Assembly: GCA_025345505.1 (NCBI GenBank)
Contig: JANVCC010000125.1
Location: forward strand, 5,117,388-5,181,387
DNA length: 64,000 nucleotides
Reading direction: 5' to 3'
Source: Todiramphus chloris collaris
Lineage: Eukaryota; Chordata; Aves; Coraciiformes; Alcedinidae
Every line of letters starts with the position of its first letter. Position 1 is the stretch's first letter. Below the pieces are notes generated by a model. The model was not told the DNA's origin. It made no database searches and saw only the letters and a program-made list of their open reading frames with translations. Both the position numbers and the translations under genes were made by a program. This document shows, piece by piece, positions 49,701-57,490 of this stretch.

Positions 49701-52700
49701 GAGTGACACCAAGTGGCTAAAGCTACGGCTCCCTGTCACCTCGGAAAAAAAAATATATATATATATAAAAAAAGTTACAGCATCCATCAGTCCCACTCAT
49801 CCATCCTTTCCCAAGACTCTCCTGCCAAGAAGCTTGGCTGGAGCAACCAAAAAAAATGCTGCAAAAGGATGGAAAACACACATACAAAAAAAAAAAAGAA
49901 AGAAAACCCACAACGACCACCAAAAAAAACACGCAAAAAAAATCCAACACAACCAACGCACCCCACAGAAAACAACAAGGAACCAAAAACCCATTCCCCC
50001 CAGTCACACACAAAAAAAACACACCACACACACACACCCCCCAAGAAAAAAAAACCCTCACATAACCAAACAAAAGCCCTCCAAATACACACATACACAC
50101 ACAAACAACCCCACAAAACACACAAAATAAACCAGATCAACACAAACTTTTATATCCCCTACAACTCCCGGTGTCTTTAAAGCAGTTTTATTGAAGGGAG
50201 CTGTGCACATCGTCTCCTTCCACCACCCAGGACCATCTCCCTTCACTGGCTGGGCACCATCAAAGCCAGTTCAGGAGGAATTTATATTGCATATACATTA
50301 AAAAATTGATTGAATTTATTAAAATTAAATTTAATAAATGAATATTAAAATATTTTGGTATATTCAGAACCCTCTGCTGTCTCATCTGCCTCCTGCCCAG
50401 TTCAAGGCTTAAGAAAATGCATCACAGCAGGGGAAAAAAAATATAGTATCAAAAGAATTTTCACAGATAAAACGCTAATAAATAAAGCTAAGCCCCCAAT
50501 TGTATTAGTGCTAGGCCCACCCACAGGCCAAAGCCACACAGGACACTCACCACTTCCACTTGTTTTCTGTCTCTTCTTTCTTTGCATCCTTTTTCTCCTC
50601 CTTTTTCACTTTTTTGTTGGTCTTTTCCTCTCCTTCTTCCTTGGATTTCCTTTTACGGGTTTTTTGTGGGGTCTTGTCTTCACTATTCTTCTTATCTTCT
50701 GCTTCCTCCTTTGGCTTTTTCTTCTTGATTTTCTTCTTTTTCTCTTTCCCTGTCACATCTCCCTTCCCTGTCTCCGCCTCCTTCACCTCCTGCCCACTCT
50801 CTGCAGCCTGGATCTGTCCCCATCCTTCACCCCCTTTCTCATCCACCTCCTCTTTCTCCTCCTTTACTCCTTTTCCAGCATCACTTTCCTTTCCCATCCC
50901 ATCTCTCTTCTCCAGTTCATTTCCCACTCCTTTCTTTCCTCCCTCCTCCCCAGTCTTCTCCAGCTCTTGTTCCTTTTCCAATATTTTTCCCTTCTTTATT
51001 TTCTTCCTCCTCATCTTCTCCACTTTCTCTGTTTTCACTTTCTGCTTCTTTGCTTTCCCCTTCCTCTTCTCTGATTTTCCTTTCTCCTGCTTTTCCCTCC
51101 TGTCACCCCATCCCCAGGTGTTGCTGCTGCTCTCTCGCTTGGCTCTACTCCATCCCCTTGCTTCATTCCTGTCCCCATCAGTATCCTCCTCTTCCTTGAT
51201 GCTCTCCATCACCTTCCCAGGATTTCCAAACTCATCTTTCTTCCCTCGTTTTCTCTGCAATGTCTTTCCTTCCTGCTTCCTTTGCTCTTGTTTCTTCCCT
51301 CTTTTTTTCTTTTTTGACTCTTGAGCATCCCCTTGCTGCTGTAGGGCAGGGGGCTCCAGCTCCTTCTCCTCACCCTCCCTCACAGGGGTGAGCTCCACAT
51401 CCATCTCCAAAGCTCCAGGTTCTCTAGAGAAGGAGGTAGCCCCACCATCGCTTGGTTTTGAGACCTGTTGGAAACAGGCAGAAGGTAAGAAAAGTTTAAG
51501 TTGGGAAAGGAGAGCACGTGTCCCAAAGCTCAGGTGCATGAAGAAGGTGCCCTGGCATATGGCCCATAAAGGATTGGGTCAATAGGGTTGGGGGGGGAGA
51601 GCAGGTAACACCTCCCCATGGGCTCCTACCCCAATGCCAGCTTCTGTCACAGAGTGCCACTGTCCTGCTGCAAGTCCTGCTCTCTGGAGTTTGTACTGTG
51701 ACCTACAAAAGAAAAAAAGCAAAACCACTTCTCACTGCAGCAGCCTCCACCTCTTAAATGCAAAACTAGCATATTGCTCCCAAAGAAGTCCTTGTCTTCC
51801 TTCAAGCATGGCTTGGCCTGTGGAGACATCCCAAAGTAGCAGTGAGCAGCTCCTACAGAAACAGGATGATCCCAGGATGCAGCTTATGAAAGCAGGAAGC
51901 TCGAATGAGCAGGACCATAAGGTCTCCAGACCAAATAAAAGTGTCCCAAAGGAAGTGTCCCCAGAGACACCTGTGGGGTGAGAAATGCTCAGGTTTGCAA
52001 GGTTTGGCAGCACCAACAAAAAGCAGGACAGAAATGGTATCAGGCTGATCATCATGAACACAGTGGAGGACATCCTGTCATGGGACAGGTCTCCTGGGAC
52101 TGTGGGGATGGGTCCCTCACTCCCCTTCCAAAAAGGCACCCTACCATTGGTACAACAGAGGAGGACATAGACTCATCAATACAAGAAACTGCAGGACATG
52201 GAGTGACTCCACCACTGCCCTGGGCAGCCTGGGACAGGCCTTGATCAACCTTCATGGGAAAGAAATTGTTCCTCATGTTCAACCTAAACCTCCTCTGGCA
52301 CAACTTGGGGCTGTTTCCATTTGTACTATTGCTTGTTCCTTGGGAGAAGAGACCAAGCCCCACCTAGAGCTCCAACCTCCCGTCATGGAGTTGTCAACAG
52401 TGAGGTGGTCACCCCTCCTTTTCTCCAGGTTCAACTGCCACAGTTCCCTCAGCTGCTCCTCACCAGACTTGTGCTCTAGACCCTTCTCTAGCTTCATTGT
52501 CTTTCTCTGGACACACTCCAGCCCCTCAATGTCCTTCTTGGAGTGAAGGTCCCAAAACTGAACTGAGGATTCAAGGTGTGGCCTCACCAGGGCCAAAAAC
52601 AGGGGGACAATACCTGCCCTAGTCCTTCTGGCAACACTAGTGCTAATACAAGCCAGGATGCTGGTGGCCTTCTTGTCCACCTGGGCACACACCAGCTCAT

Positions 52701-55700
52701 TTTCATCCCACTGTTGACCAACCCTCCCTCCCCCTGGTCCTTTCTCTGAGTAGCTTCCAGCTACTTGTCCCCAAGCCTGGAGCATTTAATGGGATTTTTG
52801 TGGCCCAAGGGCAAAAGTCAGCACATGATCTTTTGAGACTACAGCTCCATACAGTTGACATGATGTTTTCTCCTTGCCCACAGGGAAACTTGGAGCTGTC
52901 CCTGCTGGGTCATTGCCACCTTCTATAGAGATGCCCACCAGTCTGCAGAGCATCACATCCCCAGCGTGCATTCAGTACCACCACAGATACCCAACTTACC
53001 CAGGCCAGGAGGTGAACAGCAACCAGAGCCCCACTGCTCCAGACCATCTTAGGCAACCTTGGAGCTGAGCTCAAGCCCTTGCACCAGATGATGGTTCAGA
53101 CCCATTGCCTGTCTTTCCCCACTCCTGTCCCCCCCACCATGCATAATCAGTTGCTCTGATATTACCCAGAAAGAACCAGGGAAGCCAGGTTTCACCATCC
53201 AGAGAGGGTGATGATGTGTCTCCTGTGTATCCAGGTGAACACCAAGAGACATGATTTATGCTTTCAGATGAAAAAAACCCCACAGACATGGTTTCCACAA
53301 GGGAAGAGGAGATTTTTTTGGTCCATTTCTAAAAGTTCATCTGGATTGATTTACCAGGGTGTGGGACATGAGGGCTCAGGAAAGTCTTTGAGTCTCTTTG
53401 GGATAGAAACAGCAAGTTCCAACCCCTCCCCCCCAAAAAAAACACAACCCCAAAATACAAAAACCAGGAGCAAGATGCTTTTTTCAGACAGCCAGAGCAC
53501 ATGTTACACAATCTCCACTAAACTCATTAGGGCAAACAGCCTGGCAAAACACGCTCAGCCCTTCCAATCTCATTAGCAGCCGAGAAACAGCAGATTCATG
53601 ACTCAGAAGGCAAAGTCTCGATGCCTTTTGGGATCAGCTCCTTCTCCAGAAGGTCTTATTAGAGGCCTCACTGGACATAAAAGCCCCTGCCTCGAAGTTG
53701 CGGAGAGGATTAGCCTGCTAAGGGACAGCTTTATGAATTCAGCTTTCCTATCTCTGCCCAGATCTAGCGTAGGGCGAGAGAAAGAAACACCCTTTTCCCA
53801 GGCTTTGTGAGGCTGGTTGTCCCTACCAATATTCCCCCACCGCCTACCTCCACATTTATGTAGGTATGTGCATCCGAGCCATCGCGCCTTGCTGACTCGA
53901 GCATCCTTGGGGAAGCTGGATGGAGCCAGGAGCCTCCCTCTCCACCCTCAAATCCCAGGATGTGGCCTCAAATTCCACTGGTGGTGTTTCTGGCAAACTT
54001 TGAGGTCACTGAAAGCACCAGGACACAGCCAAGCTGGCTAGGGAAAGCATCAGGAGTAGGGTGGGCTCAGTGATATTGGGGGGGGGGAACCAGGGCTGTG
54101 CAACCCCATGGCAAGAAGAAAGAGAACAGATTTCCAGTTCTCTGGGCAAAAAGCACCCAGAAAGTAGCCTGACTTACCTTGAAGAGTCTTTCAACCCCAC
54201 AGATGGCCCTTGGTGGAGGGTCAACTTGGTTTCCTCCTGAAAGGCATTAACAGTGTTGGTCTGGGAGACGTTAGCTGGCATGGGTAACCCAACAGCAGCA
54301 GCATCCCCAAGCAATAACCCAGCCCCTGCAATTGCAGGCAGACAGGATACAGTACCCATGTCCTCCTGACATCACCTTGCCCTTCCTCAACCGCCTTGGC
54401 TAGAAAACAGGAGTGCCAAACAGCAGGTTTTTTCCAACCACGAGGAGAGCTTTGAGGTTTTATGGGGTTAGGAAATCCCTGTCTTACTTCCAACAACACT
54501 GAAAAGGTATTTTAGAGAACAAATGCATAAAAACTATCACTCCTCCTGACCCATCATGCTCATTAGATATGTTGCTGCTATTGGGGACACTAGTTCAGAA
54601 CAGAAGGGATAGGTGGGCTCCAAAACAAAGATGTGTCACATGACTGCTTATGTGCATTCACACCAGCTTGATCTTCAGAAGCTTTAATGACCCCTGTAGC
54701 AGATGGCAAGGAGTAAAGAGGTGTGAAGTAAAGCCACAGGGTGGGAAATACAAGGGTGAACAGAGGGCAAGGAAGAGAAAGGCAGGGAGAAAAAAAAAAA
54801 GCAAAGGATAAGGAAAATGGGGACAGGACCTTGAAGAAAAGAAGCTCAGAGGGGACACAGCCCTAAGAGCTGACCCACGGTGACAACCAGAAATATTCAC
54901 ACTGATTGCATACGCATTTTCAAAGCTGAAGACAGGTTCTTCTGCTTCAGGCTTTGAAAGGTCACATCCAACCACACAGCACCCCAAAACCCATCCCAGC
55001 TTCACTCAATGCTTGCCAAGCATCAAGGCTCTCGTTATGAATTCCAACTTCCCCTAGTTTCTATTTCGAAGGCTTTCAAGGGAGGCCAAAACCACACAGG
55101 GGTTTTTCTTGAAAGCTACTGCTGAGAAGGCTGAGAAGATGCTGGGTTAACTCATTAAAGGTGGAAAAAAACACTGAGTTAATTATGGGTTGGTTATGGC
55201 AATATAGACTTTGGTTCCCTGGGAATACGCCTGCTCCTGTATTCACAATCCTTCAGCTGCTGTCAGGAATGAGGTTGATGAACCCAACAATGATCTCCCA
55301 AAAAAATTCCTGGATGCAAACATCTGGTGCTTGCACCAGGAACACCAGGACACTGACCACAAGCACCTCTGGGGGGTTTCAAGGTTGGAGGTCTGATCAC
55401 TTCCATCCAGGAGAGCTTGCTGATGTTTCAGATGCTGTTTGCAAGAGGGATGGAAACTCATCACGGGGAAGGAAAAAAAAGAGATCTCTGCTGGTTTTGC
55501 ACACCAAAAGGACCAGTACAATATGGTAGGAAAGCAGAAATGCAAGGAGAAATCAGCCAGGATCTGTGTTCCCCAGCATCATCCCAGAGCAGCAGTGAAG
55601 TCCAAATGCCTACGGAATGTATGTTGTCAGGATGAGGCCAATCCCAGACTCATGCTTGGGAAGAGACAGAATCACTCATGAGAGCAGCCCTGCAGAGAAG

Positions 55701-57490
55701 GGCTTGGGGGTGAAAAGCTGGAGGTGAGTTGGCACCATGCTCTCACAGCCCAGCAGGCACTGGCACCCTGGGCTGCATCCCCAGCATCGTGGGCAGCAGG
55801 GAGAGGGGGGGATCCTGCCCCTCTGCTCCCAGGGCTCTGGGCAGAGAGAGAGACCCCCCTGCAGTGCTGGGGCCAGCTCGGGAGTGCTCAGCACAGCAGA
55901 GACAGGGACCTGGTGGAATGGGGCCAGAGGAGCCCCAGCAATGCTGGGAGGGCTGGAACCCCTCTGCTGGGAGGCCAGGCTGGGAGAGCTGGGGGTGTTC
56001 AGCCTGGAGAAGAGACAGCTCCAAGAAAGCCTTCTTGTGGCCTTTCAGGACTTGAAGGGCCCTGTCAGAAAGATGGGGAGAGACTTTTGAGCAGGCCCTG
56101 TTGTGACAGGACAAGGGGTGATGGTTTTAAAACTCAGAGGGAGATTTAGACTGGATACAAGGAAGAATTTTTTTTTTTACCCTGAGAGTGGTGAGACCCT
56201 GGCCCAGGGTGCCCATAGAAATGGCAGAAGCCCCATCCCTGGGACCATTCCAGGTGAAGTTGGACATGGCTCTGAGCAACCTGCTCAAGTCACAGATGTC
56301 CCTGCTCACTGCAAGGAAGTTGGGCTAGATGACTTTGAAAGGTCCTTCCCCACCCATAACATTCTATGATTCTATGCCCTGGTGCTCCCCATTACTGTCA
56401 GTTCATAACACCCAAATGTGACTGATTCAAGCCCAAAGCCACATGCATAATTTAACAGAGGATGCTCCAAGTATCCCTTTTAGGGGTCTGCACACAAGCA
56501 CAAGCTGTAGGACACCAACCTCACAACTCCCTTGATAGCAAACCCCACACTCTTCTTCAGTGCAGAGACCACCACTTACCAACCCAGATGCAGCTCCCTC
56601 CTCTGCTTGGATCCTATCCTGTAGGCTCGAGAGTAAATCCTTCCCTTCTGCAGACTCTTGCTTTAGGGAGCTTCTTGTACAGAAAGGAGACAGAGAAGGA
56701 ACACAATTTTTGCCTAATTAAAAGACTTTTTTGATAATCAAAGCAGCCCAAGAAGAGTGGATCTGGACACTACACCCCCATGCATGACTCTGGTGAGCCC
56801 AGATGGGGAACATCAGCATGGGTGGAACAAAGCCCCACTGATGCCAAGTCCTCCCCGGATGCCACCACCAAGAACGGTAACTCTGAGGAGTTACCTGCTG
56901 ATAATATTTTCCTGCAATGGCTTCTCCTTGACCTTGGATGATTTCTTCTTCCTTTCCACCACAGAGGCCTGTGCACCAGGACAGAGCAGTGTAAGAGAGG
57001 AGGCAGTTGATGGAGTGGGTTTGATGCCCACAGCACATTGGGGACAATCACAAGGGTCACTCCAATGCCCAGGCATTGAAGAGGTCTGGCTGGTACCTGT
57101 ACCTTGCATGGTGTTTCCTCTGGCTCCTTCTTCACAGCCTTTCTCTTCGCTGCTTTTAGCACCTCCTCTCCATTCCCTAACTCACTCTTTCTCTTTCTGA
57201 GGACAAGAGCAAACTCAGCCCACCAAGGCCAAGCAGGCAATGCCTGCAACAGACCCCTTTGATTTGGAAATAAGCCATGGCATGATGCCACACTAACCCT
57301 TACGTTGAGCAGCACCCAAAAGGAAATGTGGAGGAATTTCCCTGCTGACCAAGTTAGGGCTGAGATGCCCAATAGAACCACCTGCAGTAAGCGTAATAAC
57401 GTGATGCTGGAGACCCCCAAAATCCTCTGCTATGCCCCACAATACCAACCTGCTGCTGTTCTTTGCCCCCGGGGCCTTTGACACCCCCAT
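34602..57490 (-). CDS. TOP1MT: DNA topoisomerase IB, TOP1MT type, with mitochondrial and nuclear-type 5' ends (whole gene)
   Basis: Type IB topoisomerase that nicks one strand through a 3'-phosphotyrosine and relaxes supercoils. Thirteen core exons from 47266 to 34602 code 560 residues ([12 protein letters not shown] to NEDFEF*) and match the thirteen-exon pattern known for vertebrate TOP1 and TOP1MT. All catalytic residues are present: Arg in [10 protein letters not shown], Lys in [10 protein letters not shown], Arg in VFRTYNAS, His in LCNHQRS and Tyr in [12 protein letters not shown]1MT rather than TOP1 is favoured by [34 protein letters not shown] and by the LY6 neighbourhood. The first core exon can take either a mitochondrial presequence exon (product about 593 residues; human TOP1MT has 601) or a series of upstream lysine-rich exons (about 967 residues in my model). 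Six CR1 fragments and a seventh chimeric pair sit in introns. Confidence 0.92.
34958..35537 (+). mobile_element. CR1 LINE fragment, forward, in last intron
   Basis: Runs from 'tgtgaccagcaggttgtggg' through 'agaaaactgtgtccagttct' and 'ctgcccagagaagctgcaga' to the tail 'cattctgtgatcc'. It fills most of the intron between exons 12 and 13, antisense to the gene. Confidence 0.9.
35732..35881 (-). CDS. TOP1MT: TOP1MT core exon 12 (catalytic tyrosine)
   Basis: 150 bases with acceptor ccctcag and donor gtaagt. It codes [20 protein letters not shown], then [20 protein letters not shown] and [10 protein letters not shown]. The Tyr after SKLN is the nucleophile (Tyr723 in human TOP1). The first part is the end of the coiled-coil linker. 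Confidence 0.95.
36813..36907 (-). CDS. TOP1MT: TOP1MT core exon 11 (coiled-coil linker)
   Basis: 95 bases with acceptor ccttcacag and donor gtgagt. It codes [20 protein letters not shown] and [12 protein letters not shown], a charged coiled coil that forms the linker arm. The sequence is free to vary in this family, but the opening IDAKK is conserved. Confidence 0.93.
37601..37728 (-). CDS. TOP1MT: TOP1MT core exon 10 (catalytic histidine)
   Basis: 128 bases with acceptor atttccag and donor gtgaga. It codes [20 protein letters not shown] and [20 protein letters not shown]. The His in CNHQR corresponds to His632 of human TOP1. [17 protein letters not shown] is almost invariant in the family. 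Confidence 0.95.
38015..38518 (-). mobile_element. CR1 LINE fragment, reverse, in intron 9
   Basis: Antisense 3' end beginning 'acaatttgggttggaagaga', with 'catctagttcaactttccca', and reaching back to 'ctgctccaacaggttcacat'. It is in sense orientation relative to the topoisomerase transcript. Confidence 0.9.
38667..38781 (-). CDS. TOP1MT: TOP1MT core exon 9 (catalytic arginine)
   Basis: 115 bases with acceptor ttcctccag and donor gtgagt. It codes [20 protein letters not shown] and [18 protein letters not shown]. The Arg in VFRTYNAS corresponds to Arg590 of human TOP1. Confidence 0.95.
39849..39917 (-). CDS. TOP1MT: TOP1MT core exon 8
   Basis: 69 bases, phase 0 at both ends, acceptor ctctttag and donor gtgagt. 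It codes [20 protein letters not shown] and [11 protein letters not shown] is family-conserved. Confidence 0.94.
40042..40458 (+). mobile_element. CR1 LINE 3' end, forward, well preserved, in intron 7
   Basis: Contains 'gggagacctcatcactctct', 'acaactacctgaaagggcat', 'ggaataggctgcccagggag' and the tail 'ccaacctaaatgattctgtg'. It is the least damaged CR1 3' end in the window, so probably the youngest here. Confidence 0.95.
40741..40926 (-). CDS. TOP1MT: TOP1MT core exon 7 (catalytic arginine and lysine)
   Basis: 186 bases, phase 0 at both ends, acceptor ctttcag and donor gtgagt. It codes [40 protein letters not shown] and [20 protein letters not shown]. The Arg in LRAGNE and the Lys in LGKDS correspond to Arg488 and Lys532 of human TOP1. 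[16 protein letters not shown] is a family signature. Confidence 0.96.
41455..41598 (-). CDS. TOP1MT: TOP1MT core exon 6
   Basis: 144 bases, phase 0, acceptor ctttccag and donor gtatct. It codes [40 protein letters not shown] and [17 protein letters not shown] and VALYFIDK are conserved in type IB enzymes. Confidence 0.95.
42408..42552 (-). CDS. TOP1MT: TOP1MT core exon 5
   Basis: 145 bases with acceptor cctgcag and donor gttgga, which is weak but gives the right join. It codes [40 protein letters not shown] and [20 protein letters not shown] is nearer to TOP1MT than to TOP1. Confidence 0.94.
42700..42795 (-). mobile_element. CR1 LINE 3' tip, reverse, in intron 4
   Basis: Only the last hundred bases or so: 'atagaatcaccaaatggttt', 'gggttggaggggatctttca' and 'gagcagggacatctgcaact'. 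Confidence 0.88.
43379..43566 (-). CDS. TOP1MT: TOP1MT core exon 4
   Basis: 188 bases with acceptor ttgtttcag and donor gtgagt. It codes [40 protein letters not shown] and [35 protein letters not shown] is the most conserved block of the core domain. Confidence 0.96.
44083..44205 (-). CDS. TOP1MT: TOP1MT core exon 3
   Basis: 123 bases, phase 0, acceptor ttgctcag and donor gtgagg. It codes [20 protein letters not shown] and [34 protein letters not shown] resembles the human mitochondrial enzyme more than the nuclear one. Confidence 0.95.
44370..44935 (-). mobile_element. CR1 LINE fragment, reverse, in intron 2
   Basis: Antisense 3' end from 'ttgaatcatagcatcatttt' back through 'ctccaccactgccctgggca' and 'gcccttctctggacacgctc' to the 'atttgaggtatgccctcacg' block. 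Confidence 0.9.
44990..45230 (+). mobile_element. CR1 LINE 3' fragment, forward, in intron 2
   Basis: Contains 'gtggtgagaccccggcccaa', 'cagagaggtggtcaatgccc' and the tail 'ccagatgattctacaatccc'. It lies about 55 bases from the reverse copy at 44370-44935, forming a head-to-head inverted pair of different subfamilies. Confidence 0.88.
45325..45446 (-). CDS. TOP1MT: TOP1MT core exon 2
   Basis: 122 bases with acceptor ttcctag and donor gtatct. It codes [20 protein letters not shown] and [30 protein letters not shown] and NFFNDWRK are family-invariant. The usual RKNFF is QNNFF here. Confidence 0.95.
47151..47266 (-). CDS. TOP1MT: TOP1MT core exon 1 (shared by both 5' ends)
   Basis: 116 bases with acceptor catctcttccag and donor gtatgt. 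It opens with one base (G) that completes the codon of whichever upstream exon is used, then codes [20 protein letters not shown] and [18 protein letters not shown]. After the mitochondrial exon the join reads GR-WEEE; after the lysine-rich exon it reads KWKW-WEEE. Both match the known junctions of TOP1MT and TOP1 respectively. Confidence 0.95.
47722..47996 (+). mobile_element. CR1 LINE 3' fragment, forward
   Basis: From 'gcaacaggacaaggggtaat' through 'gtggtgagaccctggcccag' and 'ggaaccattccaggtcaggt' to 'accattctgtgattctataa'. It lies in the first intron of the mitochondrial form. Confidence 0.92.
48318..48650 (+). repeat. Tract made almost only of A and C, with a G-run and (TA)n close by
   Basis: More than 270 bases with very few G or T, irregular rather than tandem, followed by an A-run and about 14 G at 48588-48601. 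A (TA)n run lies at 48692-48714. On the topoisomerase transcript strand it is U/G-rich. The long overlapping frames across it are artefacts of composition (F, V, C, W and G codons). Confidence 0.85.
48692..48714 (+). repeat. (TA)n microsatellite followed by A-run
   Basis: About ten copies of ta, then aaaaaaaa. Confidence 0.9.
48862..48963 (+). repeat. AT-rich tandem repeat, about 32-base unit, three copies
   Basis: The unit contains 'atatataagatattggaata' plus 'aaaattatat'. Copies 1 and 3 carry 'gatattgg' and copy 2 'gatatcgg'. It lies about 140 bases inside the intron that follows the mitochondrial first exon. Confidence 0.85.
49105..49202 (-). CDS. TOP1MT: TOP1MT alternative first exon: mitochondrial presequence
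   Basis: ATG at 49202 in good context (G at -3) to donor gtgagt. It codes [20 protein letters not shown], then [12 protein letters not shown] plus two bases that make Arg with the first base of core exon 1. Arg/Leu/Ser-rich with no acidic residue and able to form an amphipathic helix, as expected of a matrix presequence. The junction [17 protein letters not shown] parallels human TOP1MT (GARWEKEKHEDGVKW). No acceptor is needed because a promoter motif lies just upstream. An in-frame ATG at 49373 would add 57 residues, but it lies inside the promoter motif. Confidence 0.85.
49351..49356. promoter_or_regulatory. CACGTG E-box near the mitochondrial start site
   Basis: Palindromic CACGTG 14 bases inside the ZNF143-like motif, in the region expected to hold the start site. 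USF/MYC-family binding is possible but inferred only. Confidence 0.4.
49370..49388 (-). promoter_or_regulatory. ZNF143/STAF-type promoter motif of the mitochondrial TOP1MT form
   Basis: Minus-strand ACTACATTTCCCATAATGC, very close to the ZNF143 (SBS) consensus ACTACAATTCCCAGAATGC, which is found just upstream of start sites in CpG-type housekeeping promoters. It lies 168 bases upstream of the presequence ATG. A CACGTG E-box follows at 49351-49356. Confidence 0.7.
49745..49772 (+). repeat. A-run plus (AT)n microsatellite
   Basis: An A-run, about nine AT units, then an A-run. The layout mirrors the (TA)n element at 48692. Confidence 0.88.
49846..50142 (+). repeat. Second tract made almost only of A and C
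   Basis: About 290 bases, nearly free of T and with few G, with patches of (CA)n and C-runs. Same strand and style as the tract at 48318-48650; the two flank the mitochondrial first exon and its promoter. Long overlapping frames here are not genes. Confidence 0.85.
50551..51464 (-). CDS. TOP1MT: TOP1MT nuclear-type lysine-rich exon (914 bases)
   Basis: Acceptor tgcctgtttccaacag and donor gtgagt enclose 304 codons plus two bases in one open frame, beginning [17 protein letters not shown]. It is dominated by K and E with several basic clusters ([39 protein letters not shown]) that look like nuclear/nucleolar signals. It ends [11 protein letters not shown] and joins core exon 1 to give [13 protein letters not shown], the same junction as nuclear TOP1 (KWKWWEEE). 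The sense strand is purine-rich throughout, so the C/T-rich opposite strand also shows long open frames, which are shadows. An internal ATG ([15 protein letters not shown]) could start a shorter form. Confidence 0.8.
51650..52190. other. Intron sequence, no exon seen
   Basis: Short frames only, without paired splice sites in a phase that fits the neighbouring exons. Confidence 0.4.
52195..52790 (-). mobile_element. CR1 LINE fragment, reverse
   Basis: Antisense from 'tgactccaccactgccctgg' through 'tttctctggacacactccag' and 'tcaaggtgtggcctcaccag' to about 'gtagcttccagctacttgtc'. It lies in an intron between lysine-rich exons. Confidence 0.88.
54178..54236 (-). CDS. TOP1MT: Tentative TOP1MT upstream exon (59 bases)
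   Basis: Strong donor gtaagt and acceptor tgcctttcag. Of the possible frames, the one that ends in phase 0 and so joins the 914-base exon correctly codes [19 protein letters not shown]. In the frame of the longest local open frame ([13 protein letters not shown]) the join would hit a stop. Not lysine-rich, so support is from splice sites and phase only. Confidence 0.4.
54914..54951 (-). CDS. TOP1MT: Tentative TOP1MT micro-exon (38 bases)
   Basis: Acceptor cctttcaaag and donor gtatgc, both moderate. It is the one piece I found that links the exon at 56895 (two bases left over) to the exon at 54178 (needs two). It codes [13 protein letters not shown]. Short and phase-inferred, so it could be wrong. 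Confidence 0.28.
55700..56377 (+). mobile_element. CR1 LINE fragment, forward
   Basis: Long copy from 'gcttgggggtgaaaagctgg' through 'gggtgttcagcctggagaag' and 'gacaaggggtgatggtttta' to the tail 'acattctatgattctatgcc'. Antisense to the topoisomerase gene, in an upstream intron. Confidence 0.92.
56895..56968 (-). CDS. TOP1MT: TOP1MT upstream lysine-rich exon (74 bases)
   Basis: Acceptor ctgtcctggtgcacag and donor gtaact. Phase 0 at the start, two bases over at the end. It codes [20 protein letters not shown] and NIIS. The basic, serine-containing composition and the phase match the exon upstream. Confidence 0.62.
57103..57196 (-). CDS. TOP1MT: TOP1MT upstream lysine-rich exon with NLS-like clusters (94 bases)
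   Basis: Acceptor ttgtcctcag and donor gtacag. One base completes Arg, then [20 protein letters not shown] and [11 protein letters not shown]. The basic clusters RKRK and [10 protein letters not shown] resemble a bipartite nuclear localisation signal. VKKEPE also resembles a sumoylation consensus (inference). Confidence 0.65.
57450..57490 (-). CDS. TOP1MT: TOP1MT probable first coding exon of the nuclear-type form
   Basis: ATG at 57490 in strong Kozak context (A at -3, G at +4) to donor gttggt. It codes [13 protein letters not shown] plus two bases that give Arg with the next exon. Phase fits, the donor is weak, and the exon is short. A 5' UTR exon may lie further upstream, for example near the motif at 58530. 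Confidence 0.5.

Noticed and set aside
49678..50180. Frames of 118-155 codons over the second A/C tract
   Set aside because: Same composition effect; no homology and no splice sites.
50355..51324. Long plus-strand frames (239 and 254 codons) rich in F, S and L
   Set aside because: They are the complement of the lysine-rich exon. A purine-rich coding strand leaves few stops on the other strand, and the frames have no domain and no sensible splice structure.
54174..54359. 61-codon frame [14 protein letters not shown] as a signal-peptide exon
   Set aside because: In that frame the donor at 54178 joins the next exon into a stop; the only phase-compatible reading is the shorter exon listed above.
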